Assembly: GCA_045127595.1 (NCBI GenBank)
Contig: JBGVQS010000027.1
Span: 1-64,000, forward strand
Direction of reading: 5' to 3'
DNA: 64,000 nt
Source of the DNA: Scatosoma sp045127595
GTDB taxonomy: Bacteria; Bacillota; Clostridia; Christensenellales; Borkfalkiaceae
Shown: positions 1-6,571 of the stretch, in pieces
Numbering within the stretch: position 1 is the first letter of the stretch
Layout of the letters: each line of letters opens with the position of its first letter
Program-made: the position numbers and the translations under genes
Notes under the pieces: model-generated
The model's input: only the letters and a program-made list of their open reading frames with translations
Database searches by the model: none
Told to the model about the DNA's origin: nothing

Positions 1-655
1 CGTAGTTCGTCATTGAAGGCAGGAATACCATAGAAACGCCGCTTGCGATTCCCGCTTTGGAAAGGGGGAGCGTAACTTTCAAAAACGCCTGAGGTCCCGT
101 CAAGCCGAGATCGCGTGCCGCTTCCAAATAGCAGTTGTCGATTTTGATGATTGTGGTATAGATAGGCAGAATCATAAACGGCAAGAAATCGTACACCATA
201 CCGATAATGGTGTTGATTATATTCCAAGTGTCCGATTTGTTATAAATCCCAAGCCATACGAACAGTTCTTTTAACGCGTTGATACGCAGTACGAAATTTA
301 CCCACATGGGCACGATAAACAAAAGCAAAAGTACCGATTTATTTTTCATTTTGCTTTTCGCAATGATATAGGCTACGGGATAGGCGATAAGCAGGCAGAT
401 CAGGGTGCTCATTAATGAAATGAACAAGCTGCGCAAAATCGTCTTAAAGTTTTCCGAGTGTAAAAACCCGCGCAAGCCCTGATTTTCCGTAAAGAACACC
501 TTGACGTATTCGAAGGTAAATTTCCCGTCGTCGTTGGTAAAGGCGTAATACAGAATAATCAAAAGGGGGATCAATACGAACACCGCCAAGAAAATCGCGT
601 AGGGGATAGCCAGCCACTTCCGCGAAAAATGCAGTTGTTTTTTGACTTTTTCCAT
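1..655 (-). CDS. potB: Spermidine/putrescine ABC transporter permease PotB (3' end outside window)
   Basis: Inner-membrane permease of a polyamine importer, partner of the PotA ATPase encoded just before it. The minus-strand frame opens at ATG 655, which overlaps the potA stop (TAATG), and stays open to the window edge (about 218 codons). The translation begins MEKVKKQLHFSRKWLAIPYA, has a first membrane segment near residues 15-37, further hydrophobic segments, and near residues 175-200 the EAA loop typical of ABC permeases (EAARDLGLTGPQAF), which docks on the ATPase. Coupled translation with potA and the order regulator-potA-potB match known pot operons; potC and potD would be expected beyond coordinate 1. 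The substrate is inferred from family and context. Confidence 0.9.
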   Translation of the reverse strand, partial: MEKVKKQLHFSRKWLAIPYAIFLAVFVLIPLLIILYYAFTNDDGKFTFEYVKVFFTENQGLRGFLHSENFKTILRSLFISLMSTLICLLIAYPVAYIIAKSKMKNKSVLLLLFIVPMWVNFVLRINALKELFVWLGIYNKSDTWNIINTIIGMVYDFLPFMILPIYTTIIKIDNCYLEAARDLGLTGPQAFLKVTLPLSKAGIASGVSMVFLPSMTNY

Positions 656-2172
656 TATTTATTCTCCGAAACTTTCAAGGTGAGTTTTATTTTTTCCTTA
701 GGGATAATCAGGCTGACAAGGTCGTTTTCGTTCCAAGTATCTTCGCAGGCGAGAACGTAATCTTCTTCATTCTCGGTGCGAACGATATAACGGTAATATT
801 CGCTTTTATAAATCATAGAGATGATATTGCCGCGCGCGCCACCCTCGTCGAGATTGTCGCTCATGGTAATATCGTGCAAACCGACTTCGACATTGACTTC
901 CGTATCCGTCAAATCGAGCTTTTCTCCTTTTGCCGTAATCAAATAGCCTTCTTCGTCAAGATGACTGCCCGGGTAAAGCTGCGTAACGTCGCAATCGAAT
1001 TCGCCGTCTCCAAACTCCACGGTATTGCGTTTCGTGATAATACCCGTAAAGGTGTTGACGCGGAATTTCTTTTTCATAACGTGGATACCGTCGGGTTTTA
1101 CTAAAAGCCCAACCCGTTCCTCAAGCGTGGGCGCAACGGTGCTTTGGATTTCGATTTCGTATCTGCCGCACTGTACCAAAATTTGATAATGAATTCCCTT
1201 AAAGATAACGGAAGTAACTTTGCCTTTTAAAGTGCCGTTGTCGGGATCGGTAATGATGACATCTTCGGGACGCACGACAACGTCTACCGGTTCGTCCTTT
1301 TCAAAACCGCCGTCAAGACATTCGAACGCCTTACCGCAGAAACGGACTTGTCCGTCCTTGGGCATTACGCCCGAGAAAATGTTGCTTTCCCCGATAAAGT
1401 CGGCAACGAACGTGTTTTTCGGTTCGTTATAAATCATTTCAGGCGTACCGATTTGTTGGATCGAGCCGTCCGCCATAACCACGATCGTATCGGACATGGT
1501 AAGGGCTTCTTCCTGGTCGTGGGTAACGTAAATAAAGGTAATTCCCAAACGCTTATGCATTGCTTTCAATTCAAGCTGCATTTCCTTACGCATTTTTAAA
1601 TCGAGCGCGCCGAGCGGTTCGTCCAAGAGCAGAATTTCCGGTTCGTTTACAATCGCGCGCGCAATCGCAATACGTTGTTGCTGACCGCCTGAAAGAGTGG
1701 AAATGGCACGCTTTTCAAAGCCGACAAGGTCGACGATTTCGAGCGCCTTTTTCACTTTCTCGTCAATGACGGATTTGGGGAGCTTTTTCATTTTTACCTT
1801 TTGCGCGCCCTTTTTATCGGTAACGGTCGTTTCCACGCGTTTCAGCTTTAATCCAAACGCAACGTTTTCATAGACGTTCAGGTGGGGGAAAAGCGCGTAT
1901 TTTTGGAATACCGTATTGACAGGGCGGCGGTTGGGTGGCAAAGCGCTAATATCTTCGCCGTTCAATAAAATTTTACCGCTAGTAGGGGTTTCAAAACCCG
2001 CGATCATACGCAAAGTAGTGGTTTTACCGCAGCCGGATGGACCGAGAAAGGTAATAAATTCTCCTTTGCGCACGTAAAAATTGATGTTTTCAACGACGGT
2101 AACGCCGTCGAATTCCTTGCACACGTCCACAAGCTCAATGATATGATTCTTTTTTTCCATATTCGTTGCCAT
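655..2172 (-). CDS. potA: Spermidine/putrescine ABC transporter ATP-binding protein PotA
   Basis: Cytoplasmic ATPase that powers polyamine import. Walker A GPSGCGKT lies near residues 44-51, the Q-loop is FQKYALFPH, the signature LSGGQQQR is near residue 160, followed by Walker B LLLDEPLGALD. The start is ATG 2172, preceded by GGAG at good spacing; upstream in-frame codons lack a ribosome binding site and run into the regulator gene. At 505 aa it is clearly longer than usual PotA proteins (about 350-380). The extra length comes from a Lys-rich insertion of about 25 residues between Q-loop and signature and from a long C-terminal region that looks like two successive TOBE-type substrate-sensing domains. 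The gene lies 41 bp behind the XRE-cupin regulator and is coupled to potB. Confidence 0.93.
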   Translation of the reverse strand: MATNMEKKNHIIELVDVCKEFDGVTVVENINFYVRKGEFITFLGPSGCGKTTTLRMIAGFETPTSGKILLNGEDISALPPNRRPVNTVFQKYALFPHLNVYENVAFGLKLKRVETTVTDKKGAQKVKMKKLPKSVIDEKVKKALEIVDLVGFEKRAISTLSGGQQQRIAIARAIVNEPEILLLDEPLGALDLKMRKEMQLELKAMHKRLGITFIYVTHDQEEALTMSDTIVVMADGSIQQIGTPEMIYNEPKNTFVADFIGESNIFSGVMPKDGQVRFCGKAFECLDGGFEKDEPVDVVVRPEDVIITDPDNGTLKGKVTSVIFKGIHYQILVQCGRYEIEIQSTVAPTLEERVGLLVKPDGIHVMKKKFRVNTFTGIITKRNTVEFGDGEFDCDVTQLYPGSHLDEEGYLITAKGEKLDLTDTEVNVEVGLHDITMSDNLDEGGARGNIISMIYKSEYYRYIVRTENEEDYVLACEDTWNENDLVSLIIPKEKIKLTLKVSENK

Positions 2173-2213
2173 AATCTTTCTCCAAAATCGGATTTTTTCT
2201 TTGGGTATATAAA

Positions 2214-2747
2214 TTAGAAGTTGGGGGGCGTGGAAATCCACAAGAATTTCGCTTTATTCTTCCCTTGGTTGACGATCGAGTGGGGTTTGTTCGCTGGGTA
2301 ATAAAAGGCTTCGCCTTTTTTACAAACGTAGCGTTTGTTCCCAAGCAAAATGGCAATTTTGCCTTCCAAAACGTAGCCAAATTCTTCTCCCTCGTGCGGA
2401 ATGTCGCCTGCGGTTTCTACGCTTTCGTTAAGCTCCACAAGTACGGGCTCCATCATATTTTTCTGCGCGTTCGGGATCAGCCATCGCCAAAATACGCCCT
2501 CGGAATCTTTTTCAATAAATTCCTTTTTAGAAAAGACAATCTTTTCTTCCTTTTCTTCTTGGAAAAATTCAGCAAGATTGCTTCCAAGCGCCGCAAGAAT
2601 GTCCGTCAGGGTTGCAATAGACGGGCTGTTTAAGTCGTTTTCAAGCTGCGAGATGTAACCTTTCGTCAATTCGCATCTATCGGCTAATTCCGATTGCGTC
2701 AATCCCTTTTGATTGCGCATTCGCTTGATTTTTTTACCTAATTCCAT
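2214..2747 (-). CDS. XRE-family regulator with C-terminal cupin domain (PuuR-like)
   Basis: Predicted transcription factor for the polyamine uptake genes. Residues 1-60 form an HTH_3 domain (KGLTQSELADRCELTKGYIS, then QLENDLNSPS), and residues 105-177 form a small cupin barrel (HEGEEFGYVLEGK ... PANKPHSIVN) that in this family senses a small ligand. ATG 2747 is chosen because GGAG sits 7 nt upstream; a TTG four codons earlier overlaps that site. It is the first gene of the xre-potA-potB transcript. A consensus promoter and two copies of one palindrome (2778-2802 and 2850-2872) lie directly upstream, which suggests autoregulation. Polyamine sensing is inferred from family and neighbours. Confidence 0.9.
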   Translation of the reverse strand: MELGKKIKRMRNQKGLTQSELADRCELTKGYISQLENDLNSPSIATLTDILAALGSNLAEFFQEEKEEKIVFSKKEFIEKDSEGVFWRWLIPNAQKNMMEPVLVELNESVETAGDIPHEGEEFGYVLEGKIAILLGNKRYVCKKGEAFYYPANKPHSIVNQGKNKAKFLWISTPPNF

Positions 2748-2777
2748 TTCACACTCCAAAATAGGCTTTTTTAGCTT

Positions 2778-2802
2778 AAAAGTTTAGTATTTGTAAACTT
2801 TT
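2778..2802. promoter_or_regulatory. Operator-like palindrome 1 upstream of the XRE-cupin gene
   Basis: AAAAGTTTA, 7 nt, TAAACTTTT: a perfect 9-bp inverted repeat in the 5' untranslated region of the regulator gene. The same core and the same 7-nt spacing recur at 2850-2872, so this is probably a protein-binding site, most simply that of the adjacent XRE-cupin regulator. Confidence 0.7.
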
Positions 2803-2849
2803 TACTTTGCAAGACCAAGCCGCCGACGCGGTTTGTTAATAATAAACCG

Positions 2850-2872
2850 AAAGTTTAGTGAAAATAAACTTT
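2850..2872. promoter_or_regulatory. Operator-like palindrome 2 next to the pot promoter
   Basis: AAAGTTTA, 7 nt, TAAACTTT: a perfect 8-bp inverted repeat matching palindrome 1, with centres about 71 bp apart. It begins a few bases downstream of the predicted transcription start, a position where a bound repressor would block initiation. A further short inverted repeat (CGGTTT, 9 nt, AAACCG) lies at 2829-2849 between the two. Confidence 0.7.
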
Positions 2873-2883
2873 TAACGATATTC

Positions 2884-2912
2884 ATTATAGAAAAAACGTC
2901 GTAATATGTCAA
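2884..2912 (-). promoter_or_regulatory. Sigma-A-type promoter for xre-potAB
   Basis: Minus strand: -35 TTGACA (2907-2912), 17-nt spacer, -10 TATAAT (2884-2889), a perfect consensus. A 10-bp palindrome CAAACGTTTG (2910-2919) overlaps the -35 box. Together with the promoter, operators and the rpsT terminators, this accounts for most of the gene-free stretch 2748-3076. Confidence 0.85.
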
Positions 2913-2957
2913 ACGTTTGAAAGGGGATTTTCACAATATTTTAACGAAAAACGCATA

Positions 2958-2992
2958 AAAAATTCTCCGCAAATTCACAGCGAAGAATTTTT
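2958..2992. terminator. Inverted repeat, second terminator-like hairpin after rpsT
   Basis: AAAAATTCTCCGC and GCGAAGAATTTTT form a 13-bp stem with one mismatch. A-rich and T-rich ends make it terminator-like in both directions. It lies beyond the main rpsT terminator and probably insulates rpsT from the pot promoter. Confidence 0.55.
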
Positions 2993-3009
2993 ATATATAA
3001 CCGTGTACG

Positions 3010-3038
3010 AAAAAAGGGGTCTACCGTTTGGCAGACCC
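3010..3038 (-). terminator. Intrinsic terminator of rpsT
   Basis: On the minus strand GGGTCTGCC, loop AAAC, GGTAGACCC followed by a run of T: a 9-bp stem with one G-U pair, about 40 bp after the rpsT stop. Confidence 0.85.
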
Positions 3039-3076
3039 TCATATTTATAATATGATAAGTATTATAATAAAGGTAA

Positions 3077-3340
3077 TTAGTTCAAAGAAGCGAGTTTCTT
3101 CGCAAGCTTCGCTTTTCTGTTGTTTGCGTTGTTCTTATGGATAACGCCCTTAGTAACAGCGCCGTCGATTGCGGAAACGGTTTCAGGATACAACTTGGTA
3201 GCGGTTTCCTTGTCGTTTGCTTCAATAGCCGTAAGGAATTTTTTAACTTGCGTCTTCAAAGCGGATTTAACAGCTTTGTTTCTCATGGTTTTCTTTTCGA
3301 TAACCAAAACTCTTTTCTTTGCGGATTTAATATTAGGCAT
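3077..3340 (-). CDS. rpsT: 30S ribosomal protein S20
   Basis: Small-subunit protein S20, which binds 16S rRNA early in assembly. At 87 aa it has the usual length and the typical very basic sequence, beginning MPNIKSAKKRVLVIEKKTMR and containing the conserved KGVIHKNNANNRKAKLAKK near the C-terminus. ATG 3340 is preceded by AGGAGATC. It is a monocistronic gene with its own promoter (3386-3414) and terminator (3010-3038), divergent from murI. Confidence 0.98.
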   Translation of the reverse strand: MPNIKSAKKRVLVIEKKTMRNKAVKSALKTQVKKFLTAIEANDKETATKLYPETVSAIDGAVTKGVIHKNNANNRKAKLAKKLASLN

Positions 3341-3385
3341 AATGATCTCCTTATTTTTTCTTTATCAATTCAAACTGCGTAGATT

Positions 3386-3414
3386 ATTTTAACATACTTT
3401 TATACGAAAGTAAA
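3386..3414 (-). promoter_or_regulatory. Promoter of rpsT
   Basis: Minus strand TTTACT (3409-3414), 17-nt spacer, TAAAAT (3386-3391), about 45 bp upstream of the rpsT start. Confidence 0.65.
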
Positions 3415-3482
3415 CTGTTTTTCGCCACAAAAACGCGAAAAAGATAAAAAATTTTTGAAAAAATTCGATTGGGGGGTAGAAT

Positions 3483-4373
3483 ATGAAGATTCCTAAGGGC
3501 GGCGTAGCCTTTTTTGACAGCGGAATCGGGGGCTTGACGACGCTTGCGGCGTGTTTAGAGGTCTTGGACGGAGAGCAAATATATTACTACGGAGACAACG
3601 CGCATGCACCGTACGGAAATTTACCGATAAAAAAAATTCGCCGTTACACGCTACGTGCTTTTAAAAAATTTTGCCGTTTGCAGGTAAAAGCGGCGGTAAT
3701 TGCCTGCAATACCGTAACGGCGGTTTGCGTGGAAGAATTGCGCCGAAAATTTTCCTTTCCCATCGTGGGGATCGAACCTGCCGTAAACTCGGCTGCGGCG
3801 GTAGGAGGGGAGGTATATATTCTCGCTACCCGCGCCACTTGCGAAAGCGAGCGCTTGCACCGTCTTTTAAAAAGAACAAAACAGCGTTATCCAACGTCCG
3901 AGCTTATCGCTATCCCTTGCGACGGGTTGGCAGGGGAGATTGAAAAAAAGCTTAGCTCAAATACCTGTTCCATCGAGCGTTTTTTACCTCGCGGAACCCC
4001 CTCCGCGGTGGTGCTCGGTTGTACCCATTATATATATTGTAAAGAAAAAATCGCCCGCTTTTACGGTTGCGACGTGTACGACGGGAACGACGGCGTTGCC
4101 AAACGTTTACAATCGCTTTTGAAGGCAAAAGAATGGGCACTTTGTCCAAAAATAGTCAAAAATAGGGACGGACGACCACTTTCAAAAAATTCCAAGCGTT
4201 TTTTATGCAAAAAATCCCTGCAAACGCCGAAAAATCAGCGGGTCAGCAAAAATGAAAATGCGATCAAATGTTCGCGTATTTTCTTTCTCGGGAGTGCTAA
4301 AAAGGTCAATAAAATGTTTTACGAACGAACGTTCGGTTTTAATTTTGAGCAAAAAAACGAAGAAAATCGTTAA
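3483..4373 (+). CDS. murI: Glutamate racemase
   Basis: Interconverts L- and D-glutamate to supply D-Glu for peptidoglycan. DSGIGGLT near residue 12, YGDNAHAPYG near 36 and both catalytic cysteines are visible (ACNTVTA near 75, LGCTHY near 180). The start ATG 3483 follows a GGGGG ribosome binding site. The protein is 296 aa, about 30 more than usual: a Lys/Arg-rich insertion of roughly 40 residues separates the racemase core from the final canonical segment (IFFLGSAKKVNKMFYERTFG). The gene stands just upstream of the dcw cluster and shares its pathway. Its 3' end carries a LexA-box-like palindrome (4322-4335). Confidence 0.95.
   Translation: MKIPKGGVAFFDSGIGGLTTLAACLEVLDGEQIYYYGDNAHAPYGNLPIKKIRRYTLRAFKKFCRLQVKAAVIACNTVTAVCVEELRRKFSFPIVGIEPAVNSAAAVGGEVYILATRATCESERLHRLLKRTKQRYPTSELIAIPCDGLAGEIEKKLSSNTCSIERFLPRGTPSAVVLGCTHYIYCKEKIARFYGCDVYDGNDGVAKRLQSLLKAKEWALCPKIVKNRDGRPLSKNSKRFLCKKSLQTPKNQRVSKNENAIKCSRIFFLGSAKKVNKMFYERTFGFNFEQKNEENR
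4322..4335. promoter_or_regulatory. LexA/DinR-box-like palindrome in the 3' end of murI
   Basis: CGAAC-GAAC-GTTCG fits the Gram-positive SOS box (CGAAC, RNRY, GTTY) at all but perhaps the last base. It is inside the murI coding sequence, about 95 bp before the mraZ promoter, so it could be coincidental. Confidence 0.3.
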
Positions 4374-4430
4374 AGGTGGTTAAAAATCCCAAAAATTTTT
4401 AAAAAATAGTAATTTTTTTCTAAAAAACAC

Positions 4431-4459
4431 TTGAAAATGGTTAAAAGTGGTTGTATAAT
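4431..4459 (+). promoter_or_regulatory. Promoter of the mraZ / dcw cluster
   Basis: TTGAAA (4431-4436), 17-nt spacer, TATAAT (4454-4459). The predicted start near 4466 is immediately followed by a small hairpin, ATAGCGA-TTA-TCGCTAT (4467-4483), in the mraZ leader. Confidence 0.85.
4434..4453 (+). promoter_or_regulatory. Tandem MraZ-box-like repeats
   Basis: AAAATGGTTA and AAAGTGGTTG occur head to tail with a 10-bp period inside the promoter spacer; a third related copy, AAAGGTGGTTA, lies at 4372-4382. MraZ is known to bind direct repeats of short GTGG/TGGG units upstream of its own gene, so these are likely autoregulatory sites. Confidence 0.6.
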
Positions 4460-4506
4460 AAATTCAATAGCGATTATCGCTATAAAAAACGACAGGAGGG
4501 TTAGAT

Positions 4507-4932
4507 ATGTTTAAAGGTATTTATGAACATCAGCTTGACGATAAAAACCGCCTTCGCATTCCCTCCAAGTTTAAAAAGGAGCTGACGGGGGAACACGGGG
4601 AAAAGAGTTACAGCTTTTTCCGTGGTACGAACAACTGTATTTGCGTGATGGAAGACGAACAGTTGGAAGACCTGCTCAGTCCGATTGCCGAAGAGGGGAT
4701 TTCGGAAGCGAACGAAGCTTCGGCGTTATTGTTCGGGAGTATCTTTTCCGCGGAAGAAGACGCGCAAGGCAGAGTGGTTTTGCCTGCGATGTTAAAGAGA
4801 ATGGCAGGGATACAAAAGGACGTAGTAACGTTGGGTAGAGGCAAGCGTTTAGAAATCTGGGCGGCTGAAAAATATTACGACTATATTTCGGGCATTGACT
4901 ATGATGCCGAATTGAAGAAACTGAGGATATAA
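4507..4932 (+). CDS. mraZ: Transcriptional regulator MraZ
   Basis: DNA-binding regulator at the head of the dcw cluster. The 141-aa protein starts MFKGIYEHQLDDKNRLRIPS, the first of two SpoVT/AbrB-like MraZ repeats (DxxxR pattern), with the second near residues 75-95 (EEDAQGRVVLPAMLKRMAGI). ATG 4507 follows a GGAGGG site. The gene is 3 bp from rsmH. In studied bacteria MraZ represses this operon and is counteracted by overproduced RsmH; repeat boxes in the promoter support autoregulation here. Confidence 0.97.
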   Translation: MFKGIYEHQLDDKNRLRIPSKFKKELTGEHGEKSYSFFRGTNNCICVMEDEQLEDLLSPIAEEGISEANEASALLFGSIFSAEEDAQGRVVLPAMLKRMAGIQKDVVTLGRGKRLEIWAAEKYYDYISGIDYDAELKKLRI

Positions 4933-4935
4933 CCG

Positions 4936-5874
4936 ATGCTCGAATTTTCGCACAAACCCGTCATGTTGGAAGAATGTATGCAAGCGCTTTCGCTGAAAGA
5001 TAGCGGGATCTACTTTGACGGAACGGTAGGCGGCGGCGGGCATTCTTACGAAATTTTAAAAAGGACGAACCCGAGCGGTAGGCTGATCGCAACCGATTTA
5101 GACGACGAAGCGATCGCGGCGGCGACGGCGCGTTTAAAGGAATTTTCGGGACGGTTTGCGATTTTTAAATCGAATTATAAAGATTATGAAACGGTGTTTG
5201 CGGAAGCAGGCATTGACAAGATAGACGGAGCGTTGCTCGATTTTGGGATTTCTTCCCACCAAATCGACGACAGCGAAAGGGGATTTACCTATCGCGACAA
5301 AAACGCGCCGTTGGATATGAGAATGGACACAAGCGCGCCGCTCACGGCGGAAAGGGTAGTCAATACCTACTCGCAGGAAGCGTTGACGCGAATCATAAAA
5401 ACGTATGGCGAAGAAACGTTTGCAAAGCAAATTGCGGCGAATATCGTCAAAAAAAGGACGGAAAAACCCTTAAAGACTTCAGGGGAGCTTGCGGAGATCA
5501 TTCAAAGCAGTATTCCTGCAAAATTCCGATACGGAGCGCCTTGCGAAAGAAAGACGTTCCAAGCGATTCGGATAGAAGTCAACGGCGAGCTGGACGGTTT
5601 GTACGAATTAGTGCTTTCCTTGACTCGTCGCTTGAAAAAGGGTGGCAGAATTGCGATTTTGACCTTTCATTCGTTGGAAGATAGAATTGTAAAGGAAGCG
5701 TTTAAATACTTGGAAAATCCTTGTAGCTGTCCTTCAAACTTTCCCGTATGCGTATGCGGAAAGAAAGCAGAAATTAAGATAATTACGAAAAAGCCGATTA
5801 CGGCGACGGAAGAAGAGCTTGCGAATAATTCGAGAAGTAAGTGCGCAAAGCTTCGGGTAGCGGAGAAGTTATAA
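4936..5874 (+). CDS. rsmH: 16S rRNA (cytosine-1402 N4)-methyltransferase RsmH
   Basis: SAM-dependent enzyme that modifies C1402 of 16S rRNA in the decoding site. It has 312 aa, the normal length. The SAM-binding loop GTVGGGGHSYEIL is near residue 32, and the family motif DFGISSHQIDDSERGFTYR near 100 is followed by DMRMD. FHSLEDRIVK and a C-terminal NNSRSKCAKLRV complete the fold. Second gene of the dcw operon. Confidence 0.97.
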   Translation: MLEFSHKPVMLEECMQALSLKDSGIYFDGTVGGGGHSYEILKRTNPSGRLIATDLDDEAIAAATARLKEFSGRFAIFKSNYKDYETVFAEAGIDKIDGALLDFGISSHQIDDSERGFTYRDKNAPLDMRMDTSAPLTAERVVNTYSQEALTRIIKTYGEETFAKQIAANIVKKRTEKPLKTSGELAEIIQSSIPAKFRYGAPCERKTFQAIRIEVNGELDGLYELVLSLTRRLKKGGRIAILTFHSLEDRIVKEAFKYLENPCSCPSNFPVCVCGKKAEIKIITKKPITATEEELANNSRSKCAKLRVAEKL

Positions 5875-5913
5875 GAAACGATCGAAAAACAAGAAATACA
5901 TAGGGGTGTTGAA

Positions 5914-6561
5914 ATGGAAGCTGTACGGGAACATACGACGGTAAAAGCGTCTGCATTGACGGTTGAACAACAAAAGCATAACGCAATGATCAACGAACGC
6001 TATAAGCGTTTACAAAGCGCCGAAGCGGATCAGTTTGCAAACGTTACCGAAGCGCCCGTAGAAGCGCGTAGCGACGTATTCACTGCGCCCGTTTACGCGG
6101 CAAGCCGCGCGGTTGCGCAAATGCCGCAGGTTACCGAATTTGTACCAGCGCGCTCGGAAAACCCCGTATTCACAACGGAAAAATTTGCGAGAATCAACAA
6201 TATGCAAAGTGCGGCTGTGGCGACTGCGCCCATGACGGCAACCCGTCCTACGTTGGTTGCGAACGTTACGGCGGTTGCGCCTGCAAAAGCGGCGTCCGTC
6301 GCTACGCAGGAACACTATTCGCTCAGCTCGTTCGCAAAGATCGTGATGGCGGTATTCACGCTCGTGATCGTTGCGATGATTTCGCTGATTTGCATCAATA
6401 CTCGCGCGATAGAAAACAAGCGTGTGCATATTCGCAATCTTGAAGAAAAGCAAGAACGCCTTTTGCAGGAATATGACGAATTGCAACAGAGAATTGCCGA
6501 AGCAACGTCGGACGAAACAATCCGCGCATATGCAGAAGCGATGGGTATGGTAAAGGCGTAA
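5914..6561 (+). CDS. FtsL-like division protein with a long cytoplasmic extension
   Basis: Bitopic membrane protein at the ftsL position of the cluster. A single transmembrane segment (IVMAVFTLVIVAMISLICI, about residues 142-160) is followed by a short heptad-like coiled coil (VHIRNLEEKQERLLQEYDEL), the FtsL/DivIC architecture that recruits the division PBP and FtsQ/DivIB. The 140-residue N-terminal part is low-complexity, rich in Ala, Val, Thr and Pro, and much longer than in usual FtsL proteins. ATG 5914 follows GGGGTG. The assignment rests on position and topology, because FtsL sequences are poorly conserved. Confidence 0.7.
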   Translation: MEAVREHTTVKASALTVEQQKHNAMINERYKRLQSAEADQFANVTEAPVEARSDVFTAPVYAASRAVAQMPQVTEFVPARSENPVFTTEKFARINNMQSAAVATAPMTATRPTLVANVTAVAPAKAASVATQEHYSLSSFAKIVMAVFTLVIVAMISLICINTRAIENKRVHIRNLEEKQERLLQEYDELQQRIAEATSDETIRAYAEAMGMVKA

Positions 6562-6571
6562 GGAGTTTATT

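Noticed and set aside
2175..2241. N-terminal extension of PotA into the regulator gene
   Set aside because: The extension reads through the 3' end of the upstream gene and the intergenic region, while ATG 2172 has its own GGAG.
4280..4300. GAGTGCTAA half of a CIRCE-like sequence
   Set aside because: The partner TTAGCACTC is absent and the site is inside murI.
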